Source: an uncultured Prevotella sp. (GTDB taxonomy: Bacteria > Bacteroidota > Bacteroidia > Bacteroidales > Bacteroidaceae). From it: DNA of 33,058 nucleotides. Position 1 is the first letter of the stretch; every line of letters begins with the position of its first letter. Both the position numbers and the translations under genes were made by a program. The DNA is taken from positions 1-33,058 of the forward strand of contig CAKQFF010000006.1 in the NCBI GenBank assembly GCA_934230685.1, in the 5' to 3' direction. Under the pieces are notes generated by a model. It did no database searches, was not told the origin of the DNA, and worked only from the letters and a program-made list of their open reading frames with translations. Shown here piece after piece: positions 8,401-16,443 of this stretch.

Positions 8401-9633
8401 ATGGTACTCAATTATATATGGATAGCCTTCTTCCTCATCGCCTTCTGCATAGCCATCGTGAGGCTTGTGTTCATGGGCGACACCGAGGTGTTTCCGGCAA
8501 TCATCAATTCCACTTTCGACATGTCGAAGACAGCCTTCGAGATATCGCTCGGACTCACGGGCGTGCTATCACTGTGGCTCGGAATAATGAAGATTGGCGA
8601 AAAGGGTGGGGTGGTGAACGCCTTGGCGCGTGTGCTCTCGCCCGTGTTCACAAAACTCTTTCCCGACATTCCAAAGGGACATCCCGTCACGGGCAGCATA
8701 TTCATGAATATAGCTGCCAACATGCTGGGACTCGACAACGCTGCCACTCCGCTCGGACTGCGTGCCATGGAGCAGCTGCAGGAGCTTAATCCGAAGAAAG
8801 ACACAGCCACCAATCCGATGATTATGTTCCTCGTGCTCAACACGTCGGGATTGACGCTCATCCCCGTGTCGATAATGGTCTACCGCGCTCAGATGGGGGC
8901 TGCACAGCCCACCGACATCTTTGTGCCCTTGCTGCTTGCCACCTTCTTCTCCACGCTTGCCGGAATCGTTGTCACTTCGATTTACCAGCGCATCAATCTC
9001 GTCAACCGCACCATGCTCCTCACGCTCGGAGGAATGTCGGCGGCGATAGCAGCCATAATATGGGGGTTCTCGCAGATGGACAAGACGCAGATGAACGTGG
9101 TGAGCACGTCGGTGGCAAACATCCTGCTGATGCTCATCATCGTGGTGTTCATACTTGCCGGAATGCGTAAGAAGGTGAACGTGTACGACGCCTTCATCGA
9201 GGGCGCAAAGGAGGGATTCGCCACAGCCGTGCGCATCATACCGTATCTTGTGGCTATACTTGTGGGCATTGGCGTGTTCCGCGCCTCGGGAGCCATGGAC
9301 ATGCTTATCGATGGTATAAAATGGATGGTGGCGTCGCTTGGCGGCAATACCGACTTTGTGGGGGCGCTGCCTACGGCTCTGATGAAGCCGCTCTCGGGCA
9401 GCGGAGCCAGAGGCATGATGGTGGACGCTATGACCACCTATGGAGCCGACTCGTTTGTGGGCCGACTGGCATGTGTGTTCCAAGGCTCCACCGACACCAC
9501 GTTCTATATCCTTGCCGTTTACTTCGGCAGCGTGGGCGTGCGCTACACAAGGCATGCTGTGGCTTGCGGACTGCTGTCCGACCTTGCCGGAGTGATAGCG
9601 GCGATAGCTATATGCTACATGTTCTTCGCATAA
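8401..9633 (+). CDS. Nucleoside recognition (Gate) domain protein, SpmA-SpmB-like fusion
   Basis: A 410-residue polytopic inner-membrane protein. The N-terminal half (residues 1-200) resembles SpmA: repeated hydrophobic segments, GIMKIGEKGGVVNAL, GSIFMNIAANMLGLDNAATPLGL and LNTSGLTLIP. The C-terminal half (about 215-410) resembles SpmB: VYDAFIEGAKEGFATAVRIIPYLVAILVG, ALMKPLSGSGARGMM and GSTDTTFYILAVYFGSVG. Each half carries a Gate (nucleoside-recognition) domain; in Bacillus the two are separate spore-maturation proteins, while a single-chain form is common in Gram-negative bacteria that do not sporulate. The transported substrate is unknown. The polysaccharide flippase gene begins 32 nt downstream, so cotranscription is likely. 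Confidence 0.9.
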   Translation: MVLNYIWIAFFLIAFCIAIVRLVFMGDTEVFPAIINSTFDMSKTAFEISLGLTGVLSLWLGIMKIGEKGGVVNALARVLSPVFTKLFPDIPKGHPVTGSIFMNIAANMLGLDNAATPLGLRAMEQLQELNPKKDTATNPMIMFLVLNTSGLTLIPVSIMVYRAQMGAAQPTDIFVPLLLATFFSTLAGIVVTSIYQRINLVNRTMLLTLGGMSAAIAAIIWGFSQMDKTQMNVVSTSVANILLMLIIVVFILAGMRKKVNVYDAFIEGAKEGFATAVRIIPYLVAILVGIGVFRASGAMDMLIDGIKWMVASLGGNTDFVGALPTALMKPLSGSGARGMMVDAMTTYGADSFVGRLACVFQGSTDTTFYILAVYFGSVGVRYTRHAVACGLLSDLAGVIAAIAICYMFFA

Positions 9634-9665
9634 ACCAATAAAAACAATAATAGAGAAAAGAAACA

Positions 9666-11153
9666 ATGGCTAATTTGAAGAGTTTGGCAAAAGATACTGC
9701 CATCTACGGTCTTAGCAGCATCGCGGGCCGTTTCATCAATTATCTGCTGGTGCCTATTCAGACGACAGCATTCGCCGCGAGCGGCGGACAGTATGGTGTC
9801 GTTACAAATATCTACGCCTATACGGCGCTCTTGCTCGTAGTCCTGACCTACGGTATGGAGACAACCTTCTTCCGCTACGTCAACAAGACCGACGAGAATC
9901 CGCAGACCGTCTACTCCACCGTACTCATCTCGGTAGGCTCCACGGCAGCCCTGTTCGTGGCACTCGTATTCGCCTTCCTGCCGCAGATAGCCACGTTCAT
10001 GAAGTATCCCGACCATGAGAGTTGGGTGGCTGTGATGTTCGTGTGTGTGGCGATCGACGCCTTCAAGTGCATCCCGTTCGCCTATCTGCGCTATCAGAAG
10101 AAGGCTATTAAGTTTGCCTCGCTGCAGTTGATCAACATCGTGCTCAACATCGTGCTCAACCTCATGTATCTCATCGTGCTGCCAGCCATGAAGCTCAATC
10201 CCTTCGGACTCTACGACGAGCATTTCATGGTGGACGTGGGCATGGTGTTCTACATCAATCTCGTCTGCACGGGTGTGGTGCTGCTCTGCTTCTGGCGCGA
10301 GCTCACGGGCTTCCGCTGGCGTTTCGACAGCAAGTTGTGGCGACGCATGCTCCGCTACGCATGGCCTCTGCTTGTGCTCGGAATTGCGGGCATCCTTAAC
10401 CAGACTCTCGACAAGATAATCTTCCCCTACCTCTACGAGGGCGTTGACGAGAAGACACAGCTCGGCATCTATGGAGCCGCCACCAAGATAGCCATGATTA
10501 TGGCGATGATAACCCAGGCGTTCCGCTATGCCTACGAGCCGTTTGTCTTCGGCAAGGCGAAGGACAAGGACAATCGCGACACCTATGCCAAGGCTATGAA
10601 GTATTTCATCATCTTCACTCTGCTGGCGTTCCTCGTGGTGATAGCCTATCTCGACATCCTGCGATTCATCATCCCCAACGAGAGCTACTGGCCCGGACTC
10701 AGAGTGGTGCCAATAGTTATGGCTGCCGAGATAATGATGGGCATCTACTTCAACCTCTCGTTCTGGTATAAGCTCATCGACAAGACCATCTACGGAGCTT
10801 GGTTCTCTGCCGCCGGATGCGTGGTGCTTGTGGCTGTCAATGTGCTGTTCGTGCCTAAGTACAGCTATATGGCTTGTGCATGGGGCGGAGTGGCAGGCTA
10901 TGGCACGGCTATGGTGCTGTCGTATCTTGTGGGCCAGAAGAAGTATCCCATCAACTATCCGCTCAAGTCGATAGCCGTGTATGTGGCAATCACAGCCCTG
11001 TTCTACGTCTGCATGAACCTCGCCAACGAGCATCTGCCGCAGCTGTGGGCTCTCGCCGTGAACACCGTGCTCATCCTAATGTTCATAGCGCACATCGTGT
11101 ATCACGACCTGCCGCTGAAGGGGCTGCCGGTTGTGGGCAAGTACTTTAAGTAG
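9666..11153 (+). CDS. Polysaccharide / lipid-linked oligosaccharide flippase (Wzx-like, MOP superfamily)
   Basis: A 495-residue integral membrane protein with about 14 hydrophobic segments. It opens with AKDTAIYGLSSIAGRFINYLLVP, the usual N-terminus of polysaccharide biosynthesis/transport proteins of the MOP exporter superfamily. The pattern of paired helices and a central loop (KDKDNRDTYAKAMKYFIIFT, residues about 298-317) fits Wzx/RfbX-like flippases, which move undecaprenyl-linked glycans across the inner membrane. No capsule or O-antigen cluster surrounds it, so its glycan is unknown; the GT9 gene at 19147-20196 is the only other glycan gene nearby. It lies 32 nt after the SpmA-SpmB-like gene and likely shares its transcript. 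Confidence 0.88.
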   Translation: MANLKSLAKDTAIYGLSSIAGRFINYLLVPIQTTAFAASGGQYGVVTNIYAYTALLLVVLTYGMETTFFRYVNKTDENPQTVYSTVLISVGSTAALFVALVFAFLPQIATFMKYPDHESWVAVMFVCVAIDAFKCIPFAYLRYQKKAIKFASLQLINIVLNIVLNLMYLIVLPAMKLNPFGLYDEHFMVDVGMVFYINLVCTGVVLLCFWRELTGFRWRFDSKLWRRMLRYAWPLLVLGIAGILNQTLDKIIFPYLYEGVDEKTQLGIYGAATKIAMIMAMITQAFRYAYEPFVFGKAKDKDNRDTYAKAMKYFIIFTLLAFLVVIAYLDILRFIIPNESYWPGLRVVPIVMAAEIMMGIYFNLSFWYKLIDKTIYGAWFSAAGCVVLVAVNVLFVPKYSYMACAWGGVAGYGTAMVLSYLVGQKKYPINYPLKSIAVYVAITALFYVCMNLANEHLPQLWALAVNTVLILMFIAHIVYHDLPLKGLPVVGKYFK

Positions 11154-11278
11154 AATGGTTGTGGACAGGCATTTGTCCATTCACTTCACGAGCGAAGCGA
11201 GTTATCTTCCTATAACTATTTTCGCTTGCGAAACTTAGGTAAACAATAAATCAACAATAATATAAAAAAAACAAATCA
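11154..11278. other. Spacer with small imperfect hairpins
   Basis: GGACA-ggcatt-TGTCC (about 11163-11178) forms a small stem. AGTTAT (11200-11205) can pair with ATAACT (11212-11217), and flanking CGAAGCG with TTCGCTT extends the stem imperfectly. Neither is followed by a T-run. TATTTTCG near 11218 is one base from the -7 consensus and might drive the S46 peptidase gene, but this is weak. Confidence 0.35.
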
Positions 11279-13405
11279 ATGAACAAAAAGAACCTCCTTC
11301 TCGCAGCCGCCATGCTGTTGCCTGGCGCTGCCGCTCATGCCGACGAAGGCATGTGGACGCTCTACAATCTGCCAACAGCCGTGTATGAGCAGATGAAGAC
11401 CTATGGTTTCCAGGCTCCCTATGAGAAACTCTATCAGGGTGAGGATGCCATCATGAAATCGGTTGTCAACTTCTCGGGCTATTGCTCGGGTGTTGTGGTT
11501 TCGCCCGACGGACTCGTGTTCACCAACCACCATTGTGGTTTCGAGGCTATCCGCTCTCACTCTACCGTGGAGCACGACTACATGCTCAACGGTTTCTATG
11601 CCAAGACCTACGCCGAAGAATTGCCCAACGAGGGCATGTTCGTGAGCTTCATGGTGGAGCAGAAGGACATCACTCCCGAACTCGAGCAGCGCGGCATCAA
11701 GGAGATGAACAACGAGCAGCGCGCCAAGCTCCTCAATGAGGTGGAGAACGAGATGATAAAGGAAGTACACGCCAAGGACCCGAGTCTCGACCTCGAGATT
11801 AAGCCGTTCTACGAGGGCAACAAGTACTTCGCCACTACCTATCGCACATTCAACGACCTGCGACTGGTGTTCACCATTCCGAAGTCGATGGGTAAGTTCG
11901 GCGGCGAGACCGACAACTGGATGTGGCCGCGCCAGACTTGCGACTACTCTGTATTCCGCATCTATGCCGACCCTAAGACCAACGGTCCTGCAAAGTATTC
12001 TAAGGACAATGTGCCTTACCGCCCGAAGCATTGGACAAAGGTGTCGATGGACGGCTACAAGGAGGGCGACTTCGCCATGACCATCGGCTATCCTGGTTCT
12101 ACCGAGCGCTATCTCTCAAGCTACGGCATACGCCAGATGCGCGATGCCGAGAATGCTCCGCGTGCCCAGGTGCGTGGCGTTAAGCAGAACGTGATGATCA
12201 AGCACATGCGTGCCGACGAGGGTGTGCGCATCAAGTACGACTCTAAGTATGCTCAAAGCTCCAACTACTGGAAGAACTCATTGGGCATGAACAAGTGTAT
12301 CGACTCTGTGGGCATCATCCGCCAGAAGGCCGACTTCGAGGACCGCATCATGGAGTATCAGAAGTGGACTGGCTACCTCAAGGGCAAGCTCGACTTCGAG
12401 AAGATGGCTCAGCTCTATGCCAAGCAGTTGGAGGTGACCAAGGAGTTCACAGCTCTGCGCGAGACATTCGGCCGCACATCCGAGTTCAACGCGCGTGCCG
12501 AGCGTCTTGCCATGATGGTGCCGGCAAAGGACAGCAAGGCTGCAAAGAAGGGCAAGTCGACCTACGTGTTCGAGGACAACAGCTCTGAATGGGACGAGGC
12601 TCTCGACAAGGACGTGCAGGCTGCGCTCATCGACAACTTCCGCAAGTATGTGCCTGCCGACCAGCTCCCCGCTTTCTACAAGACTATTGAGGAGAAGTTC
12701 GGAGGCGACTCTCACAAGTATGTCGACTGGCTCTACGCCACATCAATATTGATGAAGTCGGGCAAGAAGATCACTCTCACCGAGAAGGCTCTCGCCAAAG
12801 ACCCCGGCTATCAGTATGGCAAGCAGCTCACCGAGATGATTGAAAATTGCCGCCGTCAGCTCACTCCTCTGCGCGAGGAAATCGAGACTCAGGAGCGTTA
12901 TCTCTGCGATGCCAAGGTGCGCATGGAGCAGGAATTGCCCCACTATTCTGACGCCAACTTCACCATGCGTCTCTCTTACGGACAGGTGGGCGGCTATCTG
13001 CTCGCTGGCAATCCTTCGGGCTACTACACCGACGCCTCTTCTATCGTGCGCAAGATGGAGTCGGGCGAGAAGGGCACCATCGACTATCAGGCAGAGCCTA
13101 TCATGAAGCAGCTCCTCTCTTCCAACGACTTCGGCAAGTACACCGACAAGACAACCGGCAAGATGCAGCTCTGCTTCCTCACCAACAACGACATCACAGG
13201 CGGCAACTCAGGCTCGCCGATGTTCGACGGCAAGGGCAATCTCATCGGTCTTGCCTTCGACGGCAACTGGGACTCTTTGTCAAGCGACATCTGGTTTGAC
13301 AAGCGTCTGGCTCGCTGCATTGGTGTAGACATCCGCTACGTGCTCTTCCTTATGGACAAGTGGGGACATGCCGACCGCTTGCTCAAGGAAATTGGAGTGA
13401 AGTAA
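11279..13405 (+). CDS. S46 family dipeptidyl-peptidase, DPP7 type
   Basis: A 708-residue secreted serine peptidase with a signal peptide (residues 1-21, ending AAAHA). Catalytic elements of the S46 family are present: His85 in TNHHCGF, Asp212 in ETDNWMWPR, and Ser644 in GGNSGSP. S46 enzymes remove N-terminal dipeptides from peptides in the periplasm. In Porphyromonas enzymes the residue lining S1 is Gly in DPP7 (hydrophobic P1) and Arg in DPP11 (acidic P1). Here the matching motif is FDGNW with Gly662, which argues for DPP7-type specificity; this is inference from the motif. Length is close to the known enzymes. An S41 peptidase gene follows after a palindromic spacer, so the two may act on the same protein-derived peptides. 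Confidence 0.95.
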   Translation: MNKKNLLLAAAMLLPGAAAHADEGMWTLYNLPTAVYEQMKTYGFQAPYEKLYQGEDAIMKSVVNFSGYCSGVVVSPDGLVFTNHHCGFEAIRSHSTVEHDYMLNGFYAKTYAEELPNEGMFVSFMVEQKDITPELEQRGIKEMNNEQRAKLLNEVENEMIKEVHAKDPSLDLEIKPFYEGNKYFATTYRTFNDLRLVFTIPKSMGKFGGETDNWMWPRQTCDYSVFRIYADPKTNGPAKYSKDNVPYRPKHWTKVSMDGYKEGDFAMTIGYPGSTERYLSSYGIRQMRDAENAPRAQVRGVKQNVMIKHMRADEGVRIKYDSKYAQSSNYWKNSLGMNKCIDSVGIIRQKADFEDRIMEYQKWTGYLKGKLDFEKMAQLYAKQLEVTKEFTALRETFGRTSEFNARAERLAMMVPAKDSKAAKKGKSTYVFEDNSSEWDEALDKDVQAALIDNFRKYVPADQLPAFYKTIEEKFGGDSHKYVDWLYATSILMKSGKKITLTEKALAKDPGYQYGKQLTEMIENCRRQLTPLREEIETQERYLCDAKVRMEQELPHYSDANFTMRLSYGQVGGYLLAGNPSGYYTDASSIVRKMESGEKGTIDYQAEPIMKQLLSSNDFGKYTDKTTGKMQLCFLTNNDITGGNSGSPMFDGKGNLIGLAFDGNWDSLSSDIWFDKRLARCIGVDIRYVLFLMDKWGHADRLLKEIGVK

Positions 13406-13429
13406 GCATAAAAATGCACATTAAATAAT

Positions 13430-13500
13430 GAGGATGTGTCAAAACTCGCAAACCGATGACCATCGGCAGATGGTCTTTTATAGAGTTTTGACACAACCTC
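13430..13500. repeat. Inverted repeat of the TGTGTCAAAACTC family
   Basis: GAGGATGTGTCAAAACTC (13430-13447) and GAGTTTTGACACAACCTC (13483-13500) are complementary at 17 of 18 positions. A smaller palindrome (GATGaccATC) lies in the loop. The right arm is nearly the same as 101-118, so this element is repeated in the window. It separates the S46 and S41 peptidase genes and could end transcription of the first or be a mobile palindromic element; there is no T-run. Confidence 0.8.
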
Positions 13501-13518
13501 ACTCAAATTAATCAACGT

Positions 13519-15273
13519 ATGAAGAAGATATTATTCTTTCTATCCGTTTTATTCTTTTCACCACTTTTAGCCTCGGCACAGAATACCAGCGAGCACAACT
13601 TTCAGGTGGCAAAGAACCTCGACGTGTTCAACGCCATCTACCGCAACCTCGACCTTATGTACGTTGACACGCTCGATGCCGACAAGGCTGTGGGTACTGC
13701 CATACGGGCTATGCTCGGCTCGCTCGACCCCTATACCGAATACTATCCCGAGGACAAGGTTGGCGAATACAAGACTATGATGACTGGCAAGTATGCTGGC
13801 ATCGGCTCCATCATCAGCTACAGCTTCACACGCAAGCATGTCGTCATCAACGAACCCTATGAGGGTATGCCCGCTGCTGAGGCAGGACTTAAGAAGGGCG
13901 ACGTGATTCTAAGCATCGACGGAGAGTCGATGGAGGACAAGACCACGGCTTACGTAAGCGACCACCTGCGCGGCGATGCCGGCACAACGATGGTGCTGAA
14001 GATTCTGCGTCCGTCTACTGGCAAGAAGCTCACGTTCAAGGTGCAGCGCCGTGCCATTCAGATGGCCTATCTGCCCTACTACGGATTGCAGCCCGACGGC
14101 ATTGGCTACATCAACTACAACCAGTTTGTCGAGAACAGCGCCAAGGACGTGCGCCGCGCTTTCCTCGACATGCGCGGTAAGGGAATGAAGGGCTTGGTGC
14201 TCGATCTGCGCAACAATGGCGGCGGCTCGGTGCAGGAGGCAATACAGATTCTCAACATGTTCATACCGAAAGGCAAGCAGCTGCTTGAGATGCGCGGCAA
14301 GGTGAAGAAGGCCCACCAGACATATAGCACAACAGTTGAGCCTATCGATACTGTCATGCCTATCGTGGTGCTCGTGAACGACGGTACGGCAAGCGCGAGC
14401 GAGATTACGAGTGGTGCCTTGCAGGACCTCGACCGTGCCGTGGTGCTCGGCACACGAACCTATGGCAAGGGACTTGTGCAGGTGCCCGACGTGCCATTGC
14501 CCTACAACGGCAAGCTCAAGCTCACAACAGCCAAATACTACATCCCCTCGGGCCGCTGCATACAGGCACGCTCCTACAAGCATACCGACAACGGATATGT
14601 GGCAAAGGCTGTGGCCGACTCTCTGACTCATGAGTTCCGCACGGCTGCCGGACGCATCGTGCGCGACGGTGGAGGTATCAAGCCTGACGTGGAGGTGCAA
14701 CCCGACTCTTTGCCCAATATCGCTTTCTATCTGTCGCGTGTAGACACTACCGACATCATGCTCAACTACGAGATTGACTATATTGCCAAGCATCCTACTG
14801 TGGCCAAGCCATCGGAATTTGAACTTTCGGATGCCGACTACGAGCAGTTTAAGCAACTTGTGATAAAGAGTGGATTCACCTACGACCAGGTGAGCGAGAA
14901 ATATCTCAAGGATCTTGAGAAGCTGGCACGCTTCGAGGGCTACTACGAGGATGCAAAGCCCGAGTTTGAGGCTCTGTCAAAGAAACTGAAGCACAATATT
15001 GCCAAGGACCTCGATTATCCTTACAATAAACAGAAGATAAAAGAGATGATAGCTTCCGACCTTATGTCGGCATACTACTTTGAGCGTGGCGCGATAGAAA
15101 ACTCCTTGCGCAACGACAAGCAGATGAAAGAGGCTGTGAAACTTATAAAGGACGCTGAGGCTTACAAGAAACTGTTGATGCCTTCGGAAACAGAGAAGAA
15201 AGAGTCTGCAGCAAATGCCAAGACATCGGCCAACAAACAAAAGGCTGAAAAGAAAACAACAAAAAAGAAGTAA
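13519..15273 (+). CDS. S41 family C-terminal processing peptidase (Ctp/Tsp-like)
   Basis: A 584-residue exported serine peptidase. The signal peptide covers about residues 1-20 (LLASA). An N-terminal helical region (30-80) precedes a PDZ domain (about 85-170, with GIGSIISY and GLKKGDVILSIDGESM). The S41 core contains LVLDLRNNGGGSVQEA, the catalytic serine in TASASE (residues 290-295) and the catalytic Lys317 in TYGKGLVQ. Family members cut proteins near their C-termini in the periplasm. The C-terminal 190 residues are mostly helical and end in a Lys-rich tail, a common addition in Bacteroidetes. The gene starts 113 nt after the S46 gene; a palindromic element lies between. Confidence 0.94.
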   Translation: MKKILFFLSVLFFSPLLASAQNTSEHNFQVAKNLDVFNAIYRNLDLMYVDTLDADKAVGTAIRAMLGSLDPYTEYYPEDKVGEYKTMMTGKYAGIGSIISYSFTRKHVVINEPYEGMPAAEAGLKKGDVILSIDGESMEDKTTAYVSDHLRGDAGTTMVLKILRPSTGKKLTFKVQRRAIQMAYLPYYGLQPDGIGYINYNQFVENSAKDVRRAFLDMRGKGMKGLVLDLRNNGGGSVQEAIQILNMFIPKGKQLLEMRGKVKKAHQTYSTTVEPIDTVMPIVVLVNDGTASASEITSGALQDLDRAVVLGTRTYGKGLVQVPDVPLPYNGKLKLTTAKYYIPSGRCIQARSYKHTDNGYVAKAVADSLTHEFRTAAGRIVRDGGGIKPDVEVQPDSLPNIAFYLSRVDTTDIMLNYEIDYIAKHPTVAKPSEFELSDADYEQFKQLVIKSGFTYDQVSEKYLKDLEKLARFEGYYEDAKPEFEALSKKLKHNIAKDLDYPYNKQKIKEMIASDLMSAYYFERGAIENSLRNDKQMKEAVKLIKDAEAYKKLLMPSETEKKESAANAKTSANKQKAEKKTTKKK

Positions 15274-15301
15274 GCACGTTCGTGATGCTTCAATAAACCT
15301 A

Positions 15302-15477
15302 CGTTCATCCTTCGATTGATCTTCGTTCATCCTCCGTAGTGAACTCGATCATCCTCCGTAGTGAACTCGATCTGCTTCCGTTAAAACATAAGAGGAAAAA
15401 CGAAGGCATAACGGAGATAAAACGAAGGATTATCGAAGGACGAGCGAAGGGTTATCGAAGGACGAACGAATGCTGAA
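15302..15477. repeat. 11-nt phased array forming a long inverted repeat
   Basis: CG dinucleotides recur exactly every 11 nt at 15302, 15313, 15324, 15335, 15346, 15357, 15368 and 15379, and again at 15401, 15412, 15423, 15434, 15445, 15456 and 15467. Left-arm units are of the type CGTTCATCCTT; right-arm units are of the type CGAAGGACGAA, their near reverse complement. Thus the whole spacer can fold back in several registers. Within the left arm a 22-nt unit (ATCCTCCGTAGTGAACTCGATC) is repeated exactly at 15329-15350 and 15351-15372. The array fills most of the 264-nt gap between the S41 and DUF4294 genes. Confidence 0.85.
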
Positions 15478-15537
15478 AAGAGAAAGAATAAGGGTGTAAA
15501 GGAAAAAATGTGTGCTATTGCACAAAAAACGTAAAAC

Positions 15538-16182
15538 ATGAAAGCAAGATATTTCTTATTAATAATGTTTGTGCTCTGCACCAACGTGCTGTGTGCACAA
15601 GGCAACCGCCAGCCGACGGTCAGTCCTGAGGACCGCGATGTCGATATGGATGTGCCTACGTTTGTGCCTATGGTGAAGGTGAGCAAGGCTCTTGTGGGTG
15701 GCGACAGCATACAGTATGTCGAGCTTAACCCTCTATACGTTTATCCGCAGCCTACGTTTGCCAACGCCAAGCAACGCCAAGCCTACAACCGCCTTGTTGC
15801 CAACGTGAAGAAGGTGCTGCCTATTGCCAAGGAGGTGAACGCCATCATCATCGAGACCTATGACTTCCTGCAGACCCTGCCCAACAAGAAGGCCAAGGAC
15901 GAGCACATGAAACTCGTGGAGAAGGACATACGCAAGCGCTACACTCCGCGCATGAAGAAGCTGACCTATGCCCAGGGCAAGCTGCTCATAAAGCTCGTAT
16001 ACCGCGAGTGCGACTCGTCTTCCTACCAACTCATTCAGGCGTTTCTCGGTCCGATACGTGCCGGATTCTATCAGGCCTTTGCAGCCTTGTTCGGTGCATC
16101 GCTCACAAAGAAATACGATGCCGAGGGCGTAGACCGCTACACGGAGCGAATAGTGAGGCAAGTGGAGGCGGGACAGTTGTAG
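15538..16182 (+). CDS. DUF4294 domain-containing exported protein
   Basis: A 214-residue protein with a signal peptide (residues about 1-20, LLIMFVLCTNVLCA). The remainder matches the pattern of DUF4294: an acidic segment, GDSIQYVELNPLYVYPQPTF, then helical sequence VKKVLPIAKEVNAIIIETYD and KLTYAQGKLLIKLVYRECD, and a final conserved GPIRAGFYQAFAALFGASLK-like segment. DUF4294 is largely confined to Bacteroidetes and has no known function. No catalytic motif was recognised. It is separated from the S41 peptidase gene by the 11-nt repeat array and from the helicase by 261 nt, so it may be transcribed alone. Confidence 0.85.
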   Translation: MKARYFLLIMFVLCTNVLCAQGNRQPTVSPEDRDVDMDVPTFVPMVKVSKALVGGDSIQYVELNPLYVYPQPTFANAKQRQAYNRLVANVKKVLPIAKEVNAIIIETYDFLQTLPNKKAKDEHMKLVEKDIRKRYTPRMKKLTYAQGKLLIKLVYRECDSSSYQLIQAFLGPIRAGFYQAFAALFGASLTKKYDAEGVDRYTERIVRQVEAGQL

Positions 16183-16261
16183 AATAACTGCCGATAAACG
16201 CCAACTTATTAAATTTCCTTTAAAAACACCCCTACATTACAAATATATGCAAATCTTTCAG

Positions 16262-16269
16262 TAACTTTG
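16262..16269 (+). promoter_or_regulatory. Probable -7 box of the DEAD-box helicase gene
   Basis: TAACTTTG followed by C matches TAnnTTTG. No clear -33 element is present. With the start at 16444 this would give a leader of about 170 nt, long enough for regulation at the RNA level, as is known for some cold-inducible helicases; that regulation is only a suggestion. Confidence 0.45.
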
Positions 16270-16443
16270 CATCTGAAATTCAGGATTTACATTTTTAGGA
16301 TTAAGCTGTACATAAGTCTTCAAACAGGTTTTTGCCAATCATACAGGCGCAAACTTTTCATGGCTGGGGAAGACAAACGAAGCAGCTCATTTTAGAGTTT
16401 GGATCCGCCTCTATATATTTTTTACATAGCAAAACATTTAATA

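Noticed and set aside
8569..9666. A 365-residue minus-strand open frame opposite the SpmA-SpmB-like gene
   Set aside because: Same reason: His- and Ser-rich sequence without family features, fully overlapped by a conserved membrane protein.
9615..11033. A 472-residue minus-strand open frame opposite the flippase gene
   Set aside because: It is rich in His, Glu and Val in low-complexity fashion and has no domain. The plus strand encodes a clear flippase. It is an artefact of codon bias.
13909..14856. A 315-residue minus-strand open frame opposite the S41 peptidase gene
   Set aside because: No recognisable domain, and the S41 catalytic motifs are on the other strand.
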